Origin: Propionibacteriaceae bacterium
GTDB lineage: Bacteria > Actinomycetota > Actinomycetes > Propionibacteriales > Propionibacteriaceae
Direction: 5' to 3'
Assembly (NCBI GenBank): GCA_009779115.1
Contig: WREX01000003.1
Span: forward strand, 1-55,786
Length of the DNA stretch: 55,786 bases
Below, piece after piece: positions 36,758-48,700 of this stretch. Numbering within the stretch: the stretch's first letter is position 1; each line of letters starts with the position of its first letter. The translations under genes were made by a program, and so were the position numbers. The notes beneath the pieces are model-generated. The model was not told the DNA's origin. It ran no database searches and worked only from the letters and a program-made list of their open reading frames with translations.

Positions 36758-36772
36758 TTGGGAGGAGGACGA

Positions 36773-39700
36773 CTAGGGGCGCCTTGAATGACGGGTGGTA
36801 CGGTGGCGGCGCAGGATGCCGAGGCCGCCAACGACCACCATCATGGACAGGGCCAAACGGAGAATCCAGGCGACAGAGGTGTCGCTGGACACTTGGCCAC
36901 CTGTGGGGACGTAACCGGCTGAGGCAGTCTGGCCGGACTGGCCGGAACCGGGGGTGATGCCGGGCTGGGATGTCGGGCTCTGGCCGGGGTTGCCGGATGC
37001 ACCCGGGCTACCCGAGGAACCAGGGCCACCCGACGCGCCGGGAGTGCCGGTGCCAGAACGGGTGGGGTTGACAGTGCTCGTGCTGGTGCCGCCAGGAGAT
37101 CCGGTTTGGGTCATGCCGGTGGTGGGGCCACCCGGAGTGCCCGTGCCAGTACGGGTGGGAGTGCTCGTGCCACCCGGAGTACCAGTGCCGGTACGGGTGG
37201 GGTTGAGAGTACTCGTACCCGTGCCACCCGGAGTGCCGGTTTGGGTCATGCCGGTGGTGGGGCCGCCCGGAGTGCCGGTTTGGGTCATGCCGGTGGTGGG
37301 GCCACCAGGAGTGCCCGTGCCGGTACGGACGGGAGTGCCGCTACCACCCGGGGTACCAGTGCCGGTACGGGTGGGGTTCAGGGTACTCGTTCCAGTGCCA
37401 CCCGGAGTGCCGGTTGCCGTGATGCCGCTGGTGGGGGCAGTCGGGCTGGTCGTGGGGCCACCGGGGGTACCCGTTGTGGTGGGACCACCGGGAGTACCAG
37501 TCCCAGTACGGGTGGGAGTACTGCTCTCACCCGGGGTACCAGTGCCGGTACGAGTGGGGTTGAGAGTGACCGTTCCCGAGGGGGTGCCGGTTCGCGCAGA
37601 GGTGGTGGTTTCCGTCGGACCCGTCGGGGTTTCGGTGGGACCGGTCGGGGTTTCGGTGGGACCGGTCGGGGTGGCGTTCGGGTTGACCTCAACCTGGTAG
37701 GTGCTGGGGCGGGAGGACACTTGGAAGACGCCCACCTTGCCGATAGCAGTCACTGTATTAGTGATCTGACTAGCGGATATATCACCTGCGACAACAGTGT
37801 ACGTTGCTGTGCACATCATGAACGCGCCAGCATCCAAACTGGTGGACGGACATGAAGCAGAGGACAATGTCCCTGCCCCACTGAAGGAGTTGTCAACGAT
37901 GGAGATGTCGTCGATGGGGACGGTGCCCATGTTGATCACGGCGTACTGGAAGGTGATCGTGTCGCCGACCCTGGAGACGAGAGTCGGGGTGGCCGACTGG
38001 CCGAGGCCCAGGCCGACGACGCCGGTCGTCGTGCACGCGGGGCATTCATCGGGCGGAGTCAGCGGATCGGGGCGATCCTCCACCGGAGTGTTGGCCGCGA
38101 CCACATCGTTGAACAGCAGGGAGTCACCGCGCTGGCCGTCCGGCTTGATCGTCACGGTGTACGTCACGGTCTCGGTCTGGCCCGGGGCCACGCTTCCGGT
38201 GATGATCATGTCCTGGTTGATGTACACATGGGCGGTCAGACCACCAGTGGTGTGAACAGTGCCAATGGTGGCGTCGTCGAGCACCGCGGACAGATCGTCG
38301 ACATGGTCGACCACCGCCGGGCCCGTGCCAGTGTTCGTGAAGGTGATCGTGTACGCCAAGGTGGCGCCGGCCACGAGGAGATTGCCAGTCGGGTTGACCG
38401 TCTTGGTCACACTCAGGTCCGGCACGGGCATGGCCACCACATCGATGACCGACTGAGCGTGGTTGTTCGCCATGTTGGTGTCGTCCTCGTGTTGGGTGAC
38501 AGTCCCGGTCACGGTGTACGACAACCCTTCGATCTGGGCGGCTGTCCCCAGGATGTCGAAACTGACCGTCTGACCCGGTTCGAGGTCGCCGATGGGACAC
38601 ACCCACTGACCAGCATCGGCCACGCACGGGCCCGGACTCGCCCCGGCGGGAACCGTGGCCGCAGCCACCGACACGCCGACAAGGCCACTGGGAACATCGA
38701 GCGTCAGGACGACCTGAGTCGCCGGAGCCGGCCCGTGGTTGGTCACAGACGCGACGATCCCGACCTCGGCACCCGGATAAACCTCAGTTGTAGCAGGCGA
38801 CATTGTCACTCCCACATCCGTGGGCAGGTTGTTGATGATGTCACCGGTGGTGCAGGCCGCACAATCCGCCGGCGGAGTGTCCGGAGTCGGGCGATCCTCC
38901 TTCGGGGTGTCGGCGGTCACCACATCGTTGAACAGCACCGAATCCCCGCGCTGGCCGTCTGGCTTGATGGTGGCCTGATAGCTCACCGTCCCGGACTGAC
39001 CAGGAGCAAGGGTGCCGGTGATGATCATGTCGTCATTGGCGTACTGGGTGGCGATCAGGCCACCGGTTGTCGTGATCGGACCCACGTCGGCGTCGTCGAC
39101 CACGTTCGACAGATCGTCGATGTGGTTGACCACAGCGGGCGCCGTCCCCGTGTTGGCGAGCGTCACGGTGTACGTCAGGACCGTACCGGCCTTCAACACC
39201 GCATTGGCCGGGCTGACGGTCTTGGTCACCGTGAGGTCAGCCGTGTCTTTGGCCACCACGTCGATGGTCGCCGACGCGTCATTGTCCGACGTGGCGGTGT
39301 CGAATTCGTGCATGGTCGCCGCGGCATTCACCGTGAGGCTCGTGCCCGCGGGCTCGTTCACCCGGCCGAGGATGTCGTAGCGCACCGACTGCCCGGGAGC
39401 GAGGTCGCCCACAGAACACACCAGTTGTGCGCCCTGGCTCACACACGAAGAAGCGGGTGACAAGCCGTCAGAGGCGGACGACAACAGCCCGGTCGCATTC
39501 TCCATCCCAGCGGGTACGTCGATGGTCACCGTCACCTGAGTGGCAGGAGTAGAACCATTGTTAGTGACAACCGCCGACAAGCCGGCCTCGGAATCCGGAT
39601 AGATCTGGACTGTGCTCGGAGACAGCACCACCCCGATATCTGCCACAGGCGCCATCTGGACCAAGGCCGTCTGGGTCGAGGACGCGACGACCTGCCCGCC

Positions 39701-42700
39701 TTGCACAGTGCCAGACACCCGCGCGGAATTGGAGATCGTGTTGGCCGTCAGGTCACCAGCCGTGACAGCATACGTTGCTGTGCACGCCATGGACTGACCA
39801 GGATCGAGGCTGGTCGCCGGGCATGTCACCTCAGGCGCGGTCCCAGTTCCGCTGAACGGACCTTGCTCGACCGAGATATCATCGACCGGCACAGTCCCCA
39901 GGTTCGTCACTGTGTACTGGTAGGTCACCTCGTCGCCAGGCGAGGTCGCCGTGGTCGGGTCAGACGTGATCGCCAGGCCCAGCCCGGCCACACCCGTGGT
40001 CGTGCAGGTCGGGCAATCCGCCGGTGGATTGTCGGGATCGGGCTGGTCACCAGGACCGGTGTCGGCGCTGAAGACCGCGTTGAACACCGCCCCGCTGCCA
40101 CGCTCGCCGTCCGGCTTGATCGTGACCGAGTACGTCACTGTCGCGGTTTGCCCGCGCGCCAGCGTCCCGGTCATGATCAGGTGGTTGTTGGCGTACAGGT
40201 GCGCGTCCACCGGACCGTTGACGGTGATCGCCCCGATCGTCGCATCCTCCGCGACCCGTGACAGGTCGTCGATGTGGTCAACGGTTGTCGCGTACAAACT
40301 GACATTGGTGAGTGTGAGTGTGTATGTCAAGACAGACCCGGCCTGGACGATGGCCCCGGCAGGACTGACGCTCTTCGTCACAGCGATCGCAGGATTGGGC
40401 GCCTCGATCACGTCGATCTCCGCCTGGGCCTGGTCGGTCCCGGTGCTGGTGTCCGGTTCGTTGTAGGTCACGACCGGAGTGAGCATGTAGGTGTCTCCGG
40501 CTGTTCCCAGCGCCACGCCGATGATGTCATAGACCACCGACTCCCCGACGTTCATGGTGCCGATGTGGCAGACCAAATCCTGGGCCACGATCGTACAACT
40601 GGCGTCCGGGGCCGTGTCGTCAGGTGGATCCGACAGCAGACCAACCACGTTGATCAGCCCGTCGGGGATAGCGGTTGTCAGAGTCACTCCGGTGGCAATG
40701 GTGGGACCATTGTTCGTGACCGTGGCCGAAATCCCGAACTCCGCGCCGGAATAGACCTGTGTCTTGGGCTCCCCCACCGTGACGGACACGTTGGTGGCCG
40801 GGTTGGCGTAGAGGACAGCCGTGGACGGATCCGAGCGTACGGCCACTGCCCCACCTGCTCCTGCATTCCCGGTGACTGTGGCGGTGAGACTGATATCCGG
40901 GTTGAGCAGGTCTGTCGCCGTGACGTCATAAGTCGCCACACAGGTCATCTCCTGACCCGGGTCGAGACTGGTGTTAGGACAGGTGATCGCCGACAGGGAA
41001 CCGCCGCCGGTGAAGGAACTCACGTCGACAGCCACGTCATTGACGGGCACGGTCCCGAGGTTGCTCACCAGGAACCGATAGGCCGCCTGGCCAGGTTGGG
41101 TCATCGCTCCCGGGTCGACGCTGGCTGACACACCGAGCCCCGCGACCTGGGTGTTCGTGCACGTCGGGCAGTCCTGCGGCGGGTTGAACGGATCGGGACG
41201 ATCCTCAGCCGGGGTGTCCGCGGGCACGACATCGTTGAAGATGACCGAATCTCCGCGCTGCCCGTCGTCCTTGACGGTCACGGTGTAGGTCACGGTGGCC
41301 GTCTCCTCGGACTGAAGAGAACCAGTGATGAACAATTGCTGGTCGATCAGGTGGGTCTCGATGCCGGGGCTGGCCTCGATCCCATCCAAGGTGGCGTCGT
41401 CGAGGACTCCGGCCAAGATGTCGACGTGATCGACATCGGCGGCGAACAAACCGACGTTGGTCATCGTGATCGTGTACGTCAGTTGTGTCCCGCCAACGAG
41501 GATCGCGTCAGCCGGGCTGACAGTCTTGGTGACGACCACAGCCGGATCGGGCACGGGAACCACCTGGATCTGGAAGGCGGCCTGGTCATTGGACGGATCC
41601 GCGTCCAGCTCGCGGTGGGTCACGGAAGTGTTCAGGGTGTACGACTTACCCGCCGGCCCCGCGGCGGTCGCCGTGATGTCATAGGACACCGACTCCCCCG
41701 CGGCCAGAGCGCCGACCGAACAGATCAACTGTGCGCCGACTTGCACGCACGACGCGTCCCGGGCCACGCCATCCGACGAACTCGCCAGGACCCCGGTGAC
41801 CGCGCTCAGACCAGCCGGAAGGCTCACGGTGGCCGACACTGCGGTCGCGTCACCAGGACCGTTGTTGGTCACGGTGGCGGTGAACCCAGCCTGGCCGTCG
41901 GGATAAACCCGCATCTGACCAGGTGTGACACTCACTTCGACATCTGTCGGAGCCCGCACGGCAACCGTCGCGGAGGACGGTTCGGAGGTCACAGTCGCCG
42001 TGCCGACCTTCCCGGACACAGTGGCAGTATTCTCAATCGACTGGGCGCCGATGTCCTGCGCGGAGACGGTGTAGGTCGCCGTACACACCGTACTGGCCCC
42101 TGGATCGAGGCTTGTCACCGGGCAGGACGCGGCAGCCAGGGCAGCCGATCCGGAGAAGGAGTCTTCCCCGATGCTCAGTCCGGTGACCGGTACGGCGCCG
42201 ACATTGGTGACCTGATAACGATAGTTGATCGTTTCACCAGGCATGCCGACCGAAGCCGGAGTGGCCGTGGTGACGATGCCGAGCCCTGCCACCTGCGTCA
42301 GGGTGCAAGTCGGGCATTGGTCAGGCGGCGTGGTGGGTGTGGGCCGGAACTCCGGCGGGGTGTCCGCCGAGACCAGAGCGTTGAAGAGGATCGAGTCCCC
42401 ACGCGTCCCGTCGGGTTTGACGGTCGCGGTGTAGGTGACCGTCTGGGTCTCCCCCGGCTCCAGCGAACCGGTCACGATCATGTCGTTGTTGGAATACAAG
42501 TACGCGCTCAAGTCCCCGGTGGCCTGGAACGGGCCGACAGTCGCGTCGTCGAGCAGGCCGGACATCATGTCCACATAGTCGACTGTCCCGGCGGCGGTAC
42601 CCTCATTGCTGAAGGTCAGCGTGTACGTCAGCACGTCCCCGGCCGCCCCGAGAGAGTCTTCGGGACTGACCGTCTTGCTGGTCTTGAGGTCGGCGGCCGG

Positions 42701-45700
42701 AACCGGGACCACGACCAGCCCAGCCGCAGCCTGGTCGTTCGATGGAACCGGGTCGATCTCATGATGAGTGACGGCGGCATCAACCGTGTAGGTCTGCCCT
42801 TCAGGGCCCGACGCCCAGCCGATCAGGTCATAGGTCACAGTCTGGCCGACATCCAGGTCGCCGATCTGGCAGACCATCTGCTCACCGGTTACCTGGCAGG
42901 TCTTGGCCGGAGCAATTCCCTGGGGAGCCGACGCGAGGATGCCCGCCATGCCGACCAATCCGCTCGGCAGGTCGAAGGTGGCCTGCACCCCGGTGGCGTC
43001 AGTCGGCCCGTTGTTGGTCACCGATGCCGTCATGCCGAACTCGGCGTCTGGGTAGACTTCCGTGCTGGCCGGACCAAGCGTGATAGCAATGTCACTTTCT
43101 GGTGCAGTCGTGACTGAGGCCGTGCTGGGGGCCGACCGGATCATCTGCGTACCGACCATGGCGGTGGCTGTGGCCGTGTTCTGGATCTCAGCAGTCTTCA
43201 GGTCGGGAGCGGTCACCGAGTACGTGGCCGTACACGTCGTACTGGCGCCTGGATCCAAACTGGTCTGTGCGCACGATGCCGCCGGCAAAGTCCCGGTCCC
43301 GGAGAATGACGACTCCGCGATGGCGACGTCGCTGACTGCGATCGAACCGGCGTTGGTGACCGCGAAACTGTACTCGATCTGGTCGCCGGGCAGCTTCACT
43401 TCGGACACGTTCGCGGTCTTGACAAGGTCCAACCCTGCCACAGGATTAGTCGTACAGGTCGGGCAATCCTCCGGCGGCGTGCCCGGAGTGGGACGCTCGG
43501 ACGGCGGAATGTCCGCCCGCGAGAGAGCGTTGAAGACAACCGAGTCTCCCCGCTCGCCATCGGGCTTCAGCGTCGCATCATAGGTGACAGTCTTGGTCTG
43601 GCCGGGCAGGACCTCGGTCGAGATAATCAGGTTCTGGCCCGCGAAGATGCTGGCCTCCACGGAGTCGTCGGTGACGATGTTGCCGACCGTCGCGTCGTCG
43701 ACCACGCCGGACAGGTCGTCGACATAGTCCACGTAGGCGATCGCGGTTCCGGCGTTGTGCAGAGTGATCGTGTACGTCAGGACTGTGCCAGCGATGAGAA
43801 TGGCTCCCTGGGGACTGACCGTCTTCGTCACCTGGAGGTCGGCTGTGGGTACCGGCACCACGGTGACGCTGGCCGAGTCCGAATCATTGCTGGTATTGGT
43901 GTCCGTCTCGTCCATGCTCACCGTGGCGGTCAGGGTGTGCACCGATCCTTCCGGGCCCGCCGCGGTTCCGAGGATGTCATAGGACACCGACTGGCCGACG
44001 CCCAATTCTCCTACCGAACACACCAGCTGGCCACTGGTCAGCGTGCAGTCCGCGTCACGGGTCAAGCCGTCCGAGGAGGTGGACAACACGCCCGAGGGAT
44101 CCTGGATGCCGACGGGGATGTCCACCGTCACGCTGACACCAGTGGCATCAGCCGGACCATTGTTGGTCACCGTCGCGGTGAAACCGACTTCGCTGTCCGG
44201 ATAGACCTGGGTCTGCCCGGATCTCATCGTCACCGAGACATCGGTCTCGGGCGCGGTGGCCACCGAGGACGAATCGGTCTGAGAGGTCACGTCGACCGAC
44301 CCCGCCGAGCCTGTGGCCTGGACCGTATTGACAATCCAGGGCGTTCGCAGGTCGGCAACCGTGACGGGATAGCTCGCCGTACACGTGGTCGATGCGCCAG
44401 GATCGAGGGTTGTCTCGGGACAACTGATGGGGGGCTCGGTTCCCGTCCCGCTGAACTGGGTCGACGCGACGGCGATATCGGTGAGCTGGACCGAACCAGC
44501 GTTGGTCACAACAAACTGATAATGAATGGTGTCACCCGGAGTTGAGACCTCAGTCGGATCGGCTGAGGACACAACCGTCAGCCCGGCTGTCCCGGTCATC
44601 GTGCAGGCCGGGCAGTCCTCAGGCGGGTTGGCGGGATCGGGCCGCTCATCAGCTGGAGTGTCCGCCGCGAAAACGTCGTTGAACAGCTTGGAATCCCCGC
44701 GCTGCCCGTCGGGCTTGATGGTCACCGTGTAGGTCACCGTCTCCGTCTGGTCGGGCTCCAAGGATCCCTGGATGATCATGTCATTGTTGGGATACAGGTG
44801 GACGGTCAGGCCCGCGCTCGGCTGGATCTCGCCCATGGCGGCGTCGTCGAGGACCCCGCTGAGATCATCGATGTAATCCAGCACGCCGGTCGCGGTCCCG
44901 GCGTTGGTCGCCGTGATCGTGTACGTCAACTGGGTCCCGGCCATCAGCAAGGCACCCGCCGGACTGACGGTCTTCGTGACCTGCAAGTCCGGCACCGGCA
45001 CCGGAACGACATCGATCACAGTTGACGCAGTGTTGTTGCTCGGATCGGTGTCGACCTCGGCATGCAACACCGACGCGGTGATCGTGTAGGTCGTCCCGGC
45101 CGGTCCCGAGGCCGTGCCCAGGAAGTCGTACGACACCGACTGCCCCGGACCCAGATCGCCGATCTGGCAGATCATGGTCCCCAAGGTCTGAGTGCAGGTG
45201 GTCGCCGGGCTGGTCCCGCCAGAGGCCGTCACCACCGTGCCGGTCAGGTCGATGACCCCAGCCGGGATCGGGAAGGACAGAGTTGTCCCACTCGCCGTCG
45301 CGGACCCCTCATTGGTGACCACAGCCGAGAATCCGGCCTCAGCATCGGGATAAACCTCCTGATCATCCGGTGTCACGCTGACACTCAGATCGGTCGGCGG
45401 ACGGACGGTCACCTGAGCGCTGTCCGGCAGCGAGGTCACGGCCAGCGACCCCGCCACACCGGAGACGGTCACATTGTTCGTGACCAGACCGGCGGTCAGG
45501 TCAGCGTTGGTGACTTCGTACGTCGCCGTACATGTCGTCGATGCCCCGGGATCCAGGGATGTCACCGGGCAACTGGGTGTCGACAAGGTTCCTGTCCCGG
45601 AGAAGCCGGAGTCGTTGACCACAATCGACCCGACGGGCAGAGCACCGAGGTTCGTCACCTCGAAGCTGTAGGTCACCGGGTCCTGGGGCAGGCCGACCGA

Positions 45701-48700
45701 GGTCGGAGAAGCAGACTTGACGACCCCCAGACCGGCCACGTTGGTCAGCGTGCAGTCCGGGCAACTGGCCGCGGGCGTGCTGGGGTTCGGGCGGTCGCCA
45801 ACAGCGGTGTCGGCCGGGAAGAGGGCGTTGAAGACCTGGGAATCCCCGCGCTCCCCATCCGGTTTCACCGTCGCCGTGTAGGTCACGGTGGCCGTGGTGT
45901 GACGACCCAGGGTACCAGTGACCAGCAGGTCGCCATTGGCCAGCAGTTGGGCGTCGAGCGGCCCGGTGACCACGATGTTCGAGACATCGGCATCGTCCAA
46001 CACTCCAGACAGGTCATCAATATGGTCGATGACTTCGTCATACAAAGCCACATTGGTGAAGGTCAGTGTGTAGTTCAAGACGGTTCCGGCCGGCACCACG
46101 GAACTGGTCGGGCTGACGGCCTTCGACACTTCGACCGCTGGGTCGGGAACGTCCACCACGTCGACCGAGGCGTTGGCCTGGTCATTGGTGAAGTCGGGGT
46201 CGGCCTCGCGATGGGAGGCCAGGCCTTTCATGGTGTACGTCGTCCCCGCCGGACCGGGAGCGATCCCGATCAGGTCATAGCTGACCGATTGGCCGACATC
46301 GAGATCGCCGACCAGGCAGGTGATCTGCCCCGACGCCACCGTACAGGTCTGGTCAGGAGTCAGTCCCGGCGAGGCCGATGCCAGCAGCCCGGTCACACTG
46401 GTCAGACCCGGCGGAATTTGGACAGTCAGTTTCGTCTCGGTCGACATGGCAGGCCCGTTGTTGGTGAGGGTGGCGGTGAAGCCAACCTCCCCATTGGGAT
46501 AGCTCAGCGTGTCCTGGGGGGTCATTGTCAGTCCCACATCGGTCGCCGCCGGCACCTGGACGTCCTTGCAGGCCGTGGAGGTGTTGTTGGCGCTGACCGG
46601 ATCGCGCGAAGAAGAGCCGGTGGTAGCAGTGTTACATATTCGGGTCATGTTGGTGTGGGGGTCGACCTTCGTGTTGAGCGTAGCCGTCGCCGTCTGTCCG
46701 ACTGCCAGGTCTCCCATCCCGCACTGGACGACACTGCCCGCATCGGGATCGTTCACCTGCGTGCAGATCCCACCGGAACTCGTCGTCCCGGAGACGAAGA
46801 TCAACCCGGGGGCCAAAGGATCGTTGATCGTGGTCGAGCGGGCCACCGACGGCCCGGCGTTTGTCACCGACAGCTGATAGACGGCCGGATACCCGGTGAC
46901 CAGGGGATCCGTTCCTGTTCCCACACTGGTCTTGGTCAAACTCAAGTCAGAGATCTGCTGAGCCGTCACGTCGACAGAAGCCGTGTTGTCGGCTGGGTTG
47001 GCCTCGGGAGTCTGGCTGCTGATCGTGCCCGTGGCCGTGACCGCAGCCAGCGGCTCGTCAGCCGGGATCTGCATCACCACGGTGGCGGCCAGCGTCGTCC
47101 CGGGAAGGAAGGTCTGATACCACGGAGAATCGGGGGTCTGGACGCAGTCGAGGCTGGACACAGCGGGAGTCCCGGCCGAGGTCCACGAGCAGTCCAGACC
47201 TGGAGCCGTGACCGACACCGGGCTGAATCCCGCGGGGAATGTTGCCTGGATGTGGGTCTCATCGGCGGCCGAAGGGCCGTTATTGCCCGCGATGAGGGTA
47301 TAGGTCGCGGTCGACCCGGCTGAGGGGAACTGGTTGTCCACGCTCATCGCGAGGGTCAGATCCGCCTTGGATTCCAGGACCACGGTCACCGACTCGGTGT
47401 TGTTGGTCGGGTCGGCTTCGATCAGAGTCGAGGAGTTGGCGGTCAACGTTGCCGTGTTGACCAGGGTACGCGGATAGCCGGGGTACGTGTCGCACCCCGG
47501 CGTCGTGGTGCATCCCGGACCAGTACCCGACTCACGGATATCCAGCGGCGAGGTCGTAGCAACCACACGCAGGTTTTGCGACTGCCCATAGGCCAAGGCC
47601 CCCACCCCACAGGTGATGACTTCGCCCGCAGTGGCCGTGCCAGGTGTGGTGACCGTGCATCCGCTGTCGCTGTTGCCGGGATCGAGGTGAAGCCCGATCG
47701 GCAAGGTGTCGACAATAGTCGATGTTCCGGCATCGGACGGACCGGTGTTGACTGCCGTGAGGGTGTAGCCCACCTGGCTGCCAGCGTAGAAGATCGGCGA
47801 TCCATCTGGGGCAAGAGTGTCGGAAGGGTCCGCGTAGACGAACAGCCTGAGATCGGCCGAGGACTCGATAGGTGTCGTCACGCTGGCCTGGGCCGTCCCC
47901 GTCGAGGGCGAACTAGTCGTCCCGGTGGCGGTGTTGGTGATCGTCGGCCCGGTGGTCCCGGTGTCGATGGTGCCTGTGATGGTGATCGTCACCGGCGGCG
48001 GCTGGTCGGGGTTGAGGGTGCCGGGAATCGAGCCCACAGCACAGGAGACATAGGTGTCGTCACTGGGTGCGATGGTGCATGTCCCCTGGGTTGAGGAGGC
48101 GCCGGTGGCGTGCAAGCCGGAGGGCAGCCGGTCGGTCACGGTGACATCGTTCGCCTGGGTCCAGAACAATCCTTGAGCCGCGCGGGTCGCGTCGGGCTGT
48201 TGGCTGACCTGGACGGTGTAGGAGAAGCCGGTCCCGGCGATCAGAGCGCCATCGGGTCCGGGCCCGGCAGCGGCCGTCTTGGCCATGGTCAGGCTGGACT
48301 GCCCGCCGATGACAGTCAGTGGAACAGTCTTGCTGTTGTCCGTCAGCGACGATTCGGGGGTCGAGGTGTCCACGCTCGCCGTGGCGGACCCGTTCCCGGG
48401 AACGGCATCGTCGAGGATCCCCACCAGGACGCTCAGCCGGACTGAATTGCCAGGCTTCAACGCGGTCCCGTTCGTCCCATTGTTCAGCGAGCATTGCAGC
48501 TCGTTTTGAGTGGCTGAGCACCGGGCCGTGTCCGAGGTCCACGTGCCATCACTGTTCCAGATCAGCACAGGCACGTCGTCCCCCATGGGGGCCAGGGTCA
48601 CCGGAAGGGCGAAGGTCACATCCACCGCGGAATCCCTGGCAGTGGACACACCTGTGTTGGCAATATCCATGGTCAGCCACGCCAGAGAGCCAACCGGAGT

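Noticed and set aside
36640-36772. Search for the rest of a Fic toxin downstream of the stub
   Set aside because: No HxFx(D/E)GNGR-like sequence in any frame by eye; the space is only about 135 bp and holds an inverted repeat.
36990-37690. Tandem repeats considered as a possible CRISPR or non-coding array
   Set aside because: Repeats are in frame, code for TGTPGG stalk units, and have no repeat-spacer alternation.
45062-47323. Long plus-strand ORFs opposite the giant gene (753 aa here; also 593 aa at 41336-43117, 410 aa at 38228-39460 and others)
   Set aside because: Arg/Gly/His-rich, no recognisable domain, and they mirror the codon structure of a GC-rich repeat gene on the minus strand; expected antisense artefacts.
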